The notes under the pieces are model-generated. The model searched no databases and was not told where the DNA came from. It was given only the letters and a program-made list of their open reading frames with translations. From Myxococcales bacterium (lineage in GTDB: Bacteria > Myxococcota_A > Polyangia > Polyangiales > Ga0077539), in the NCBI GenBank assembly GCA_016792845.1, contig JAEUKH010000046.1, positions 1-64,000 on the forward strand: DNA of 64,000 nucleotides. Direction: 5' to 3'. The position numbers and the translations under genes are program-made. Below, in pieces: positions 24,758 through 34,431 of this stretch (position 1 is its first letter; each line of letters opens with the position of its first letter).

Positions 24758-25572
24758 TGCGCCCCCGCAACTTCACGCAGACGGCATGGCTCGGCCTCCT
24801 CGCGGCCTCGTTGGCGGGGTGCAGCGACGACAGCGCTCCGGGCGCGACGCCCGCTCCGGGTACGCCCGGCGGGCCCCCCGCGCCGACGGTGGTGCCCCCG
24901 CGCGACACCGTCACGGGCGGCACCGCGACGCCGGTCGACCCTGGGCAGACCTTGCCGCCGTGGCATCCGACGACGCCCCTCTCAGACCCCACGCTGAACA
25001 ACGGCGTAGGCCGAGCGCCGCATCGCATCAACGTGGCCCAGCTTCGGGCGTCGTTTCAGAGCGCGATCGGCGTGACCTGGCGCGAGCCGCGACGTGTGCT
25101 CACGGCCGAGTCGCCGTCGGGCTCGGTCGAAGACCCCGACGCTGACATGTTGAGCATCTTGTCGGCCACGCTTGGCGAGCCCAACTACGACCAGGCCACC
25201 CAAGAGAGCCTCGACCCCAGCGCGACCTTCTCGAAGCTCATCGGCGACGCCGCGCGCAAGGCCTGCCGCGACGGGGTCACCGCGGATGTGGCCCGCGGCG
25301 CGTCGCAGCGCATCCTCTTGCGGTACGCCAACCCGACCGACACCGCTGCGGGCAACGAGGCCGCGGTTCGGCGCAACCTGCAATACCTTGTGCTGCGCTT
25401 CTGGGCGCGCTCGGTCGAGACCAACAGCGCCGCGGTGAGCGACCTTTTGCGGCTCTTCACCGTCGCGAGCACCGTGCCGGCTCAGGCCATGCTGCCCGCG
25501 GGGGCGCCGCCTGACGGGTGGCGCGCGGTCTGTATCGCCCTCGCCACCGACCCACAGTTTTTGACCTACTAG
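24757..25572 (+). CDS. Small lipoprotein of unknown function, 271 aa
   Basis: Lipobox LAGC near residue 22, then a Pro/Gly/Thr-rich linker of about 45 residues. The rest is helical and ends GWRAVCIALATDPQFLTY, reminiscent of the tail of DUF1588/DUF1585 partners (W-x-x-C-x-x-L-x-x-x-P-x-F). There are no heme or metal motifs. It begins at the ATG overlapping the previous stop and is followed after 22 bp by DUF1501. It is probably an accessory of the DUF1501 complex. Confidence 0.6.
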   Translation: MRPRNFTQTAWLGLLAASLAGCSDDSAPGATPAPGTPGGPPAPTVVPPRDTVTGGTATPVDPGQTLPPWHPTTPLSDPTLNNGVGRAPHRINVAQLRASFQSAIGVTWREPRRVLTAESPSGSVEDPDADMLSILSATLGEPNYDQATQESLDPSATFSKLIGDAARKACRDGVTADVARGASQRILLRYANPTDTAAGNEAAVRRNLQYLVLRFWARSVETNSAAVSDLLRLFTVASTVPAQAMLPAGAPPDGWRAVCIALATDPQFLTY

Positions 25573-25594
25573 CGCAACCCTGGGAGCCAATACG

Positions 25595-27043
25595 ATGCGT
25601 AAAGCGAACGATCCTCGCGTCTCTCAGGTCGCCCCCGATGCACCGGGTTTTTCGGTGTCTCGGCGTCGGGTGCTCGGCTCGGTGGCGGGCGCCATCGGGT
25701 CGGCCTCGGTGGGCTTCTTCGGGTTTGAGAAGCTGGCCCGCGCAGATCTGCCCATGCCTTCGGGGCGGGCGTTCATCTTCTGCTACTTCCCCGGCGGGTG
25801 GGATCAGCTGCTCTTCCTCGATCCGCGCGACCCGGCACGCTTCCCTGACTCTGATCGGTCGGTGAATCTCTTCGAGACGCGGTACCAGGAGCTTGAGGGG
25901 GTCAACGGGTTCTCGGGGCAGCTCGTGCGGCCGCGCGACCCGTCGAGCCCGCTGGCCTTCGGGCCCGCCGCGGCGAAGCCCGCCGACATGGTGAAGCTCA
26001 CCGACTTCGCAGACCGCATCGCGGTCGTGCGAGGCATGAACATGAACACCCTCGGCCACGAGGTCGGGTACCGGTACTTCCTCACGGGCAAGTTCCCCGT
26101 CGGGACGACGGCCCGGGGCACAAGCATCGCGACCGAGATCGTGGCGCAGATGGTGCCGCGGCGGCCGATCCCGAACGTGTCGCTCCGCGTCGAGAGCTAC
26201 AACGACCGGTACTCGGGCGCGGCCAGCGCGCTGCGGGTCGACACCCTCGACGACCTCCTCCTGGTGCTCGCGCCCTCGCGCTACCAAGAGCGCGACGTGG
26301 TCGAGCGCGCCCTCGCTGACTACGGCCAGCGGGTGGGCCCCTGCGACCCTGAGGTCTACGACCGCCGGGGCCTGTTCTCGGCGATGCGCGGGGCGCGCTC
26401 TCAGGCCGATTCGATCGTCCAATCGGGCCTCGCGCAGTACTTCCAGTTTGTGAGCGGCACCGACGAGGCCTCACAGGCCATCCGTCGGCGGTACCGCCTC
26501 ACCCTGGGCGATGCGAACAGCCCCGGGGCCCGCGCGGCCCTCGCCGCCCAGGCCATCAAGACGGGGGTGGCCCAGGTCGCGAGCGTGATGATCGGCAACA
26601 GCACCGACACCCACTTTACGGGCAACGCCGGGCACGCCGCGGCCCTCTACCCCGGCGTGTCGGCCTTCACGTCGCTCCTCGACGACCTCAGGAGCACGCC
26701 CCACCCCTCGGGCGGCACCTTCCTCGATCACACGACGGTGCTGGGCTTCTCAGAGTTTTCGCGCACGCCGATGTTCAACAATTTCGGCGGCCGCGATCAC
26801 CACCTCACGGGCTCGTGCATCCTGGCCGGGGCGGGCATCCGCGGCAACACCGTGATCGCCGAGTCGAGCAACGTCGGCATGGCCCCGGCCCGCTACGATT
26901 TCGCCCGTAACGTCGTCGCGCCCACGGGCGAGAACATCTTGCCCGAGCACATCGCCGCGACGCTCCTCGCCTCTGCGGGGCTCGACCCGTACATCACCCG
27001 CGTCAACCCCATCCAGGCGCTCCTCGCACCCAACCGTTCATGA
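25595..27043 (+). CDS. DUF1501-family protein with Tat signal, 482 aa
   Basis: Twin-arginine signal SRRRVLGSVAGA near residues 22-33 for folded export. The sulfatase/alkaline-phosphatase-like DUF1501 fold is shown by FIFCYFPGGWDQLLFLDPRD at the start of the mature part, NSTDTHFTGNAGH in the middle and HTTVLGFSEFSRTPMFNNFG followed by GRDHHLTGSCILAGAGIRG near residue 385. His/Asp residues in these blocks probably bind metal. Substrate unknown; the family is usually encoded beside DUF1800 or DUF1592-like genes, as here. The stop overlaps the FG-GAP start (ATGA at 27040). Confidence 0.88.
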   Translation: MRKANDPRVSQVAPDAPGFSVSRRRVLGSVAGAIGSASVGFFGFEKLARADLPMPSGRAFIFCYFPGGWDQLLFLDPRDPARFPDSDRSVNLFETRYQELEGVNGFSGQLVRPRDPSSPLAFGPAAAKPADMVKLTDFADRIAVVRGMNMNTLGHEVGYRYFLTGKFPVGTTARGTSIATEIVAQMVPRRPIPNVSLRVESYNDRYSGAASALRVDTLDDLLLVLAPSRYQERDVVERALADYGQRVGPCDPEVYDRRGLFSAMRGARSQADSIVQSGLAQYFQFVSGTDEASQAIRRRYRLTLGDANSPGARAALAAQAIKTGVAQVASVMIGNSTDTHFTGNAGHAAALYPGVSAFTSLLDDLRSTPHPSGGTFLDHTTVLGFSEFSRTPMFNNFGGRDHHLTGSCILAGAGIRGNTVIAESSNVGMAPARYDFARNVVAPTGENILPEHIAATLLASAGLDPYITRVNPIQALLAPNRS

Positions 27044-30000
27044 TCGACCGCCGCCGCCTCTCGGGCCTCGTCGCCGTCACGCTCTCGCTTCTGCATTGCG
27101 GAGGCGACCCTACGCCGACCGGCCCGAGCGACGCGGGCGGCCTCGACGCGGGCCGTCTCGACGTCACCGTGGTCGACAGCGTCGTCGCCGACCGCGCGGC
27201 CGACACGGGCGGGGTGACGCCCTTCGACGCGGGCGTGGTGATGCCGCAGCGCGACGCAGGGCCCACGGTCACCTGCGCGCCCTTCGGGGTCGACCCGTCG
27301 CGGGTGCGCATCGCCACCAACGCGGGCGTCACGCTGCGCTCGTTGGGGGGCTCTGGCCGAGGGGCGCTCTTCACGGTAAACCCCGGGGTCGACACCGGCG
27401 GCGCCACGGTGTCGATCGGCGGAGGCATCGTGGCGGGCCCGCGGGCCGCGCGGTTTCAGGTGCAGGTCGCCGATCTGTTGTGCAGCCAGCGCGCGAGCGT
27501 CGAGGTCGAGGTGGTGGGGCCCTTCGCGGTCGAACCCTCGGTGGTCGAGGTCACCCGCAGCACGACCTTTCAGTTTCGCGCGACGGGCAACCTCGCCGCC
27601 GTTCGGTGGGACGTGCTCATCGCGCCCCCCGGCGGCAACGCCACCCTCGACGCGGCCACGGGGCGCTTCAGCGCGGGCACGGTGCTCGGCGACTACCGCC
27701 TGAGGGCCCGCGACAGCGGCAGCGGGATCGAAATCCAGATCGCGGCGCGGGTCTCGGCGATGGGCGGCTTCGCGCCGCTCCACACGACGATGTTGGTGCC
27801 GCGCGGGCGTCGCATCAAGCTGCTCGCGCGCGGCGGCTCAGGGGCCCTCGACGCGGCCGTCATGAGCGGGCCCGCGGGCGGCACGGTGGTGAGCGAAGGC
27901 AGCGAGCGGTATTTCGACGCGACCAACGCGAGCCCCGGCACCCGGGTGTTGAACCTCACCGACCGCTTCACCAACGAGCGCGCCACGATGCGGGTGGTGG
28001 TCGGCGACGAGGTGGCGCCGACGCCGGTGGCGCGGGGGGCCACAGACCTCCTCGGCGACGTCGCCCTCGGCGACCTCAACGCCGACGGTCGGCTCGACCT
28101 CGCGGTGGGCCACGCGAACCGCGCGCGGGTCGCGAATTTCGCGGGCGGGGTGCTGATCTACTACGGCCAGAGCGACGGCCGCTTTGCCGCCACGCCGAGC
28201 GTCGTGCTCGAAGGCGAGCGCGAGAACGACCGCGTCGGCACGACCCTCAGGGTGCGCGACGTCGACGGCGACATGATCGACGACCTCGTGGTGGGCAGCG
28301 CGCTGCAAGACCTCGGGCGCGACGCCCGCGGGGTGGTGAGCGTCTACCTCGGGTCACGCCAGGGCCTCGTGACCACCCCCGAGCGCAGCTTCGCGGGCGA
28401 CGCCGCCAACGACCGCTTCGGCAACGGCCTCGTGGTCGACGACCTCGACGGCGACGGCGTCTCTGACCTCGTGGTGGTGGCGCCCAATGCGAGCAACCCC
28501 TTCGCGGTCACGGCGTGCCGAGGCGCGGGGCGCGCGACGGTGTACCGCGGCGTTCGGGGCGCGCGGGGGCTCTTTGTGACGGTGCCCTGGCAGGTGGTCG
28601 AGCTGCGCGATCGGCTCGGCGACGCCGACGGCCCGGGCGAGTGCCGCACCGGCAGCGATGCGGGGCGGGGCACGGTGCTCTTCGACGTCGACGCCGACGG
28701 CCGCCGCGACCTCGTGGTGGGCGTGCCCGGCACCGCGAGCACCCACTACGGGAGCGTGCTGGTCTACCGGGCGACGGCGATGGGCGCGCCGATGCCCTTC
28801 GAGCCCAACCCGAGCTGGGTGATTCACCCCGAGATGGCGTGGCGCACCGCGGGCTCGCGCATCGGGCTCGGGCTCGACGTGGTGCCGGTTGGGGCGAACC
28901 GCGAGGTGCTGGTGGTGCGGGCGCCGAGCCTCGTGCAAGGGGGCACCCAGACGGGCGGCTTCTTGGTGTTCGCGCCGTCGGCCTTTCCGGCGCGATTGCC
29001 GAGCGGTGAGGTGCGGGTGGTGATGGGCGACGCGGCCACCGCGCGCTTCGTCGGCGGGGCCAACGACGGGGCCGCGCGGGCCGGGGCCGTGGGCGATTTC
29101 GACGGTGACGGCGCCGTCGAGTACGCCGCCGCGGGGGCCAGTAACAGCACCCAAGATGGCGAAATTCATACGTTTACGGCCGCTTCGCTGGGCGGCTCGG
29201 GGGTGCTCACGCCCTCGGCCACGGCGCGGGGCGAGATGCGCGAGTTCGTGGGCGGCGCCCTCGCGAGCCGGGCCGCGATGCGCGGGGCGACGTCGCCCGT
29301 GGTGGCGCTGTCGTCGTATCGAACGACCTCTGAGGGCTTCGCGATGGGGGCGCTCCGGTGGATGCCCGCGGGGGTGCCCGGGAGCCTCCCGGGGCGCTTC
29401 ACCACGTCGACGTTGATGAACCTCCCGGGCTTCGCGGCGGGCGACCGCACGGGCTCGGGGCTCGGGTGGCTCGACGGCACCAGCCCTGCGGTGTTTGTGG
29501 GCTCCCCGCAGGCGCATTCGCCGGCGATTCCGATGATGGGGATGACCGCGGCGCGCGACGCGGGCTTTCGTCAGCGCACGGGCGTGGTCGATCAGTTCGC
29601 GGGGTCGAACAGCGCCCCGTCGCGGCGGTTCTGGGTCGACCGCGATTCGGCGCAGATGGGGGCGGCGATCACCACCCTCGACTTCGACGGCGACGGTCGC
29701 CTCGATCTGGCCATCGGCGACCCTGGCGGCACCGCCGGGGGCCGCGATTGGGTCACCCAGAGCCTCGTGGGCAACGCCGCCGACGACCGCTGCTTTCTTC
29801 GCACCAACAACGTCGTTCAGACCAACTCGTCGGGGGGCCGCGGGCTCGTACGCATCTACCTCCAGCAGAGCGACGGCAGCCTCGCCGAGCGCTTCTGGGC
29901 CATCGCCCAAGAGTCGATCGCGACAGGCGGCACCTTTCGCCGCGGCGGCTTCGGCGCCTCGCTCAACCTCACCCGGGTCGACGTCAACAACGACGGCCGC

Positions 30001-30996
30001 GACGACCTGGTGGTGGGCCACTCCAACGGCGCGACCACCAACGGCGCCGAGGTCATCTTGGGGCAAACGCCCAACACCATGGGCCGCGTGATGGTGGTCT
30101 GCAACGACCCCAGCACGGCCCCGCGGTGGCCCGAGCGGGCCGACACCTGGTTCATCGGCCGCGCGGTGGCGGGGCTCGGCGACCTCGACGGCGACGGCTG
30201 CGATGAGACGGCGGCCAATTTCGACACGGGCGGCCGCGCGGGGGTGCTGGTGCAGTACGGCTTCGGCGCCCGCTGCGGCCGTAACACCCGCCCCTACGCG
30301 GTGTACGTGGTGGCCGACGATCGCCCGCTGCGCGACAACGTGGTGGGCGATGCCGCGAGCCGCAACAACGACGTCACCGACCTCACCGGGGCCGCTACGG
30401 GCATGGGCGCGGTGGTCGCCGGCGGCGGCGACCTGAACGGCGATCAGGTGCCCGACCTGGTGTTTCGCGACAACAACCTCCAGGTGTTGAACCGCGCTGG
30501 CACGGCCATCGAGGTGCTCTCCGGGGCGACCCTGAACGCCGTCTGCCCCGACCGCGTCTGCGACGACGGGCTGCGCAACAACACCTTCAACGACGGCGAC
30601 TATCACGTCGTCGGGGTGAGGCCCCTCGAAGCCCCCGAGCGCATCGTGCGCGGCGTGCCCGACGCGACGAGCGTGCGCTTCGCGACGGCGATCACCGTCG
30701 CAGACCTCGACGGAGACGGCGTCAGCGACCTCGTCGTAGGCGCCGCCGATGACAGCGAGCAGGGCGACTTTGCCGGGGCCGTGATGGCCTGGCGGGCGAG
30801 CAACAGCCCCGCGGTGTGGGCCGGGCCGCCGTGGCTCTATGGTGTGGGTGACCCCGGCGAGGCGAGCCAGTTCGGCGGGGCGTTGGCGGTGCGGAGCCTC
30901 CCGATGGCGGGCGCCTACCTCGCCGTGGGGGCACCCTTTTCGAATCACCGAGGCGCCCAAACGGGGGCGGCATATCGATGGCGAATCGAGCGGTAG
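27040..30996 (+). CDS. FG-GAP (integrin-alpha-like) repeat lipoprotein, 1318 aa
   Basis: Signal with lipobox LLHC and an Asp/Gly-rich linker. Residues about 80-330 are beta-sandwich-like. From about 335 on, seven or more FG-GAP blades can be read, such as GDVALGDLNADGRLDLAVG, VRDVDGDMIDDLVVGSALQD, VDDLDGDGVSDLVVVAP, LDFDGDGRLDLAIGDPGG and VADLDGDGVSDLVVGAADD; each has a calcium-binding D-x-D-x-D loop. This makes a beta-propeller on the cell surface, likely for binding. It starts within the DUF1501 stop and its end overlaps the next start by 19 bp, so it belongs to the operon. Confidence 0.85.
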   Translation: MIDRRRLSGLVAVTLSLLHCGGDPTPTGPSDAGGLDAGRLDVTVVDSVVADRAADTGGVTPFDAGVVMPQRDAGPTVTCAPFGVDPSRVRIATNAGVTLRSLGGSGRGALFTVNPGVDTGGATVSIGGGIVAGPRAARFQVQVADLLCSQRASVEVEVVGPFAVEPSVVEVTRSTTFQFRATGNLAAVRWDVLIAPPGGNATLDAATGRFSAGTVLGDYRLRARDSGSGIEIQIAARVSAMGGFAPLHTTMLVPRGRRIKLLARGGSGALDAAVMSGPAGGTVVSEGSERYFDATNASPGTRVLNLTDRFTNERATMRVVVGDEVAPTPVARGATDLLGDVALGDLNADGRLDLAVGHANRARVANFAGGVLIYYGQSDGRFAATPSVVLEGERENDRVGTTLRVRDVDGDMIDDLVVGSALQDLGRDARGVVSVYLGSRQGLVTTPERSFAGDAANDRFGNGLVVDDLDGDGVSDLVVVAPNASNPFAVTACRGAGRATVYRGVRGARGLFVTVPWQVVELRDRLGDADGPGECRTGSDAGRGTVLFDVDADGRRDLVVGVPGTASTHYGSVLVYRATAMGAPMPFEPNPSWVIHPEMAWRTAGSRIGLGLDVVPVGANREVLVVRAPSLVQGGTQTGGFLVFAPSAFPARLPSGEVRVVMGDAATARFVGGANDGAARAGAVGDFDGDGAVEYAAAGASNSTQDGEIHTFTAASLGGSGVLTPSATARGEMREFVGGALASRAAMRGATSPVVALSSYRTTSEGFAMGALRWMPAGVPGSLPGRFTTSTLMNLPGFAAGDRTGSGLGWLDGTSPAVFVGSPQAHSPAIPMMGMTAARDAGFRQRTGVVDQFAGSNSAPSRRFWVDRDSAQMGAAITTLDFDGDGRLDLAIGDPGGTAGGRDWVTQSLVGNAADDRCFLRTNNVVQTNSSGGRGLVRIYLQQSDGSLAERFWAIAQESIATGGTFRRGGFGASLNLTRVDVNNDGRDDLVVGHSNGATTNGAEVILGQTPNTMGRVMVVCNDPSTAPRWPERADTWFIGRAVAGLGDLDGDGCDETAANFDTGGRAGVLVQYGFGARCGRNTRPYAVYVVADDRPLRDNVVGDAASRNNDVTDLTGAATGMGAVVAGGGDLNGDQVPDLVFRDNNLQVLNRAGTAIEVLSGATLNAVCPDRVCDDGLRNNTFNDGDYHVVGVRPLEAPERIVRGVPDATSVRFATAITVADLDGDGVSDLVVGAADDSEQGDFAGAVMAWRASNSPAVWAGPPWLYGVGDPGEASQFGGALAVRSLPMAGAYLAVGAPFSNHRGAQTGAAYRWRIER

Positions 30997-32582
30997 TCGT
31001 AGCATGGTTGTCGATGGCGGCGTGTCTGGCGGGGTGCTTCGAGGGTGACGCCCCGCCGAGCGTGACGCCCGCGGCAGACGCGGGGCCGCTCGATGGTGGC
31101 TTCGTCACCGCCGAGGTGCGCCCGATGAACGTCGACATCGAGCGCGTGATCGAGCGCGCCCCCGCGGCGTTTTCGAACTTCGCCCTGCCCGCCGGGGCCG
31201 AGCTCGCGGGCGTCTGGATGGGCTCCGAAGGGCAGTCGCTCGCGGTGGCCCGCGACGGGCGCTTCTTCGCGCTCGACCAGCAAGGGGGGCTGCGGGCGCT
31301 AGAGCGGCTCCCGAACGAGCCCGCGATGATGGGCGACGCGCCGGTGTCGGCGGTGTTCGAGCGCGGCCCCGATGAGCCCGTGGCGGTGGTGCCCTCGGGG
31401 GGCCTGGTGCTGCGCGGCGGCTGGGTTCGGCGCGACCCGGTGCTGCCGCTCTTGCGCGACGCGCGGAGCTATGTGCGGTGGGGCGACGCGACCCTGATGA
31501 CCACGCCGACCGGGGTGTACACCACCGTGGGGTCTCAGTGGCTGCGCCTCGACCGCATGGGCGCGGCGATCACCGACGCGGTGGCCGTGGCGCCGGGGCC
31601 GGTGAGCGAGGCCGAGCGCGAGGCCTATGTGCTGCGGAGCGGCGGCGAGCTCATGCGGTTGCGGGTGCGGCCGCGCGCGGGGGCGGCGCCCGAGGTGCTC
31701 TGGAGCCAGCCCATCCCGGGGCTCGACACCTCGATGGTGCGGGCGACGGCGTCCTTGGGGGGGGCGCGGTACATCGCGCGTCCGGGCGACCTCTTGCGGG
31801 TGACGGCGGCGGGGGTGCTTGAGCGGGTGCGCATCGCCGGGGTGTACGCCGGGCCCAAGGCCCTCGCGAGCGCCGGCCCCTGGCTCTGGATGGTCTACGA
31901 AGGCGAGGCCGAGAGCATGGTCGCGCGCACCGACGGCGCGCAGGTCGAGGTGCTGGCCCGCGGCACGCGGTGGCAGGCGCCGCGCATGGTGATCGACCGC
32001 ACGCTCGGCAACCACGCGATGATCTTCGAGGGCGCCCGCGCGTACCGCGTGCTGGTCGAGCCCTCCCTCGGCTTCTCAGGGCTGGGCGAGGGGGCCGTGG
32101 TCACCGAGCCGAGGGCGACGCTCCAGGTGGTGCCGCCGTCGCCGAGCATGGTCGAGGCCGTGTCGTGGCGGCTCGACGGGCGCGTCCTGGTCGAGCTCAC
32201 CGCGGCGCCTTGGGGCCTCGGCGAGATGGGCGCGGCGACCCGCGAGTTTCAAAACCTGGCCTTCGGCGAGCACGCCCTCTCGGTCACCGTGCGCTACCGC
32301 GGGGCCGAAGCGCTCACCCGCACGCGGCGCTTCACCTACGCCTCGCCGCTGGGTCGGGTGCCGACCTTTTCTGGTGAGATTTCAGCGATTTACGATCAAC
32401 GCTGCGGGCGCTGTCACTCGACCGGGGTGGCCCGCGATCTGCGCGGCTACGAGCGCCTCCGCGCCCAGGCCGCCTCGGTGGCCGACGTGGTGCGCTCGCG
32501 CCGCATGCCCCCCGACCTCACGATGGACGTCCCCTCGATCCAGATCTTTACGGCCTGGGTGGCAGGCGGCGCGCCGCAGTGA
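30978..32582 (+). CDS. Lipoprotein with C-terminal c-type heme motif, 534 aa
   Basis: Lipobox LAGC at about residue 20. Residues 60-460 are beta-rich (possibly a propeller-like repeat, for example GQSLAVARDGRFFALDQQGG). The last 70 residues hold a cytochrome-c-like segment: IYDQRCGRCHSTGVA with CxxCH (CGRCH) near 476-480, and RRMPPDLT provides a possible axial Met. It ends the operon; the next gene is convergent 5 bp away. Together with the double-Rieske and DUF1588-like proteins it gives this operon three redox partners. Confidence 0.75.
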   Translation: MANRAVVVAWLSMAACLAGCFEGDAPPSVTPAADAGPLDGGFVTAEVRPMNVDIERVIERAPAAFSNFALPAGAELAGVWMGSEGQSLAVARDGRFFALDQQGGLRALERLPNEPAMMGDAPVSAVFERGPDEPVAVVPSGGLVLRGGWVRRDPVLPLLRDARSYVRWGDATLMTTPTGVYTTVGSQWLRLDRMGAAITDAVAVAPGPVSEAEREAYVLRSGGELMRLRVRPRAGAAPEVLWSQPIPGLDTSMVRATASLGGARYIARPGDLLRVTAAGVLERVRIAGVYAGPKALASAGPWLWMVYEGEAESMVARTDGAQVEVLARGTRWQAPRMVIDRTLGNHAMIFEGARAYRVLVEPSLGFSGLGEGAVVTEPRATLQVVPPSPSMVEAVSWRLDGRVLVELTAAPWGLGEMGAATREFQNLAFGEHALSVTVRYRGAEALTRTRRFTYASPLGRVPTFSGEISAIYDQRCGRCHSTGVARDLRGYERLRAQAASVADVVRSRRMPPDLTMDVPSIQIFTAWVAGGAPQ

Positions 32583-32587
32583 CGCCC

Positions 32588-33568
32588 TCAGGGCTCCTCG
32601 TCGGGGGCGCCCTTGAGGCCGTAGAGCGGCAGGTCGAGCCCCTGATGCGGCCAGTGCGCGAGGTCGCGCGGGCGGTGCCCCAGGGCCGTGAGCATCGCCG
32701 CGTTCATCACCGCGTCGTAGACGAAGAACGACGCGTCGCCGCGCCACGGTGACACGAACACATCACACCGCGCCCCGGCGGCCCGGACACACCCTTGCAG
32801 CGCGGCGCTGAGCGGGTCGCCCGCTTCGAGCATGGCCAAGATGCGCCATGATGTGTCAGTCATGGCCTGGAGCGGCCCGTGGGCGACCGACAGGAGATCC
32901 CAGACCGGGGGGTCGAGGGTGGCCACCGATTCGAGCCATTTCCATCGGAGAGAGAAGAGAGACTCGGGGCAGCGGTCGGTCACGAGGGCGAGCTGGTCGA
33001 GGGCGCCCGGCGGGAGCGCGGCAAAGTGTGCCATGGCGCGCTCAAACTGGCGTTGGCACACCTCGCCCAAGGCATCGAGCGCGGCCGCCTCGTCGGGCCT
33101 GAGGGTGGCCCTGAGCGCCCAAAGGGTCATCAAGGCCGGAGCCTCGACACGCACGAGGAGCTCGCCCTCGTCGGGGCCCTCGATCGCCACGCACTCGACC
33201 CGCGGAAAGTCGGCCTCGACCCGCGTCGGCGCTCGGGTCACCGCCACCGCGGCGGCGTAGTGCGGGCGCTCGGCGAGGGCCCAACGCGCATTGGGCGACA
33301 GCGCATACGAGAACACCACCAGCACCGCGTCGGGGTGACGGGTGAGGCCGCGATTGACCGCGGTCATCGACGCGAAGCGCGCGGGGCGCCCCATGGCCGC
33401 GAGGCGCGCGGCGTAAAAGCGCGCGGGCCCTTCGCTCGCGCCGACGCCGGTGATGACCCACGGGCGCGGGTCGAGGGCCGAAGAGACCCTCGGGGCCGGA
33501 GTCTCCCGGGCCGTCGAGAGGGTGGCGGCGAGGGTCTCGCAGCGGCGCTTGAGTTGGGCGAGGCTCAC
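32588..33568 (-). CDS. SIS-domain-like protein, 326 aa
   Basis: Two SIS-like halves are suggested: PWVITGVGASEGPARFYAARL and LVVFSYALSPNARWAL near the start, and SLRWKWLESVATLDPPVWDL followed by LSVAHGPLQ in the second half, the latter matching the HGP motif of sugar isomerases. The usual S-x-S-G phosphosugar loop is not intact (S-Y-A-L-S-P), so sugar phosphate binding is uncertain. The GTG start at 33568 overlaps the cytochrome gene stop (GTGA). It is the last gene of a five-gene minus-strand run that starts with a flippase, so a sugar-related role fits. Confidence 0.55.
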   Translation of the reverse strand: MSLAQLKRRCETLAATLSTARETPAPRVSSALDPRPWVITGVGASEGPARFYAARLAAMGRPARFASMTAVNRGLTRHPDAVLVVFSYALSPNARWALAERPHYAAAVAVTRAPTRVEADFPRVECVAIEGPDEGELLVRVEAPALMTLWALRATLRPDEAAALDALGEVCQRQFERAMAHFAALPPGALDQLALVTDRCPESLFSLRWKWLESVATLDPPVWDLLSVAHGPLQAMTDTSWRILAMLEAGDPLSAALQGCVRAAGARCDVFVSPWRGDASFFVYDAVMNAAMLTALGHRPRDLAHWPHQGLDLPLYGLKGAPDEEP

Positions 33569-34431
33569 AGCGCGGGGCCTCCGTCGGGGCGCGGCGTGGG
33601 GTCGAAGCGATGGTCTGCCATCACCCGGAGGTAAGCCACGAGGTGGTCGAGGTCGGCCTCGGTGAGGTCGGGGTGCGGGGGCATGTTGCCGTACCGAAAT
33701 TGCAGCGGGTTTCGGATGTACGCACGGATCTGCGCCTCGGGGCGGTACTGCGTGATGTTCTGCGGCACGTTGAGCTCGGGCCCGACCCGGCCGCCCTCGC
33801 GGTTGATGGCGTGACATCGCAGGCAGCGGTCGACAAAGAGCGCGTAGCCCTCGGTCACCGCCGGCACCACCCCCGCGGGCGGCGCCGTGTGCGGAAACAC
33901 CGTCTCGACCCGCGCGATCTCGATCTCGGCCAGCTGCCACGGGCGGGGGTGCGTCTCAAGGCTCGTCTGCTCGGGGCGCGACCAGATGAGGTAGAGCGGG
34001 CCGGGGTCGGCGCGCTGCGGGCCGATGGGCTCCCACCCGGGCCGGTCGAGGTCGCGCACGGCCAGGTACGCGCCGCCCTCGAAGAGCCGCGCGCCCGACA
34101 GCGGCACGGTGTACCCGTCGCGTGCCCGCAACACAAACTGCTGCCGCGCGAGCTCGCCGCGCCCCGCGAAGCCGACCCGCAACACCCGGTCGAGACGCAG
34201 CGCCCGAAAGCGCTTCAGGCGGCCGTAGTATGGGTCATATTGTGCCACTGTCTCAGCGCCGACCTCGGCTTCGAGGGCCGCGAGGGTGAGGCTCCGGGCG
34301 GGGCCCTGCTCGACCCGAAAGCGCAACGTCGCGGCGGGCGCTTGCGCCGCGTCGCCCGCGTCGTCGGGCCCTCGCGCTGGGGGGCGCTGGCACCCGAGGG
34401 CCAAGGCCAACGCTGCGGGGGCCCACCTCAT
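33565..34431 (-). CDS. Cytochrome c lipoprotein with extra N-terminal domain, 288 aa
   Basis: Lipobox LGC near residue 14. Residues about 35-195 form a domain that resembles molybdopterin-oxidoreductase-type folds (DPYYGRLKRFRALRLDRVL, FVLRARDGYTVPLSGARLFE, LYLIWSRPEQ, RPWQLAEIEIARV), but the cofactor Cys is absent. Residues about 200-280 are a mono-heme cytochrome c: CLRCHAINREGGRVGPEL (CxxCH) and YGNMPPHPDLTEADLDHLVA with the axial Met. It probably faces the periplasm and passes electrons. The ATG overlaps the stop of the membrane protein gene. Confidence 0.75.
   Translation of the reverse strand: MRWAPAALALALGCQRPPARGPDDAGDAAQAPAATLRFRVEQGPARSLTLAALEAEVGAETVAQYDPYYGRLKRFRALRLDRVLRVGFAGRGELARQQFVLRARDGYTVPLSGARLFEGGAYLAVRDLDRPGWEPIGPQRADPGPLYLIWSRPEQTSLETHPRPWQLAEIEIARVETVFPHTAPPAGVVPAVTEGYALFVDRCLRCHAINREGGRVGPELNVPQNITQYRPEAQIRAYIRNPLQFRYGNMPPHPDLTEADLDHLVAYLRVMADHRFDPTPRPDGGPAL

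Noticed and set aside
28354..31005. An 883-codon open frame on the minus strand
   Set aside because: It lies fully opposite the FG-GAP gene, and its product is rich in His, Arg, Ala and Pro without motifs. It is a by-product of high third-position GC.
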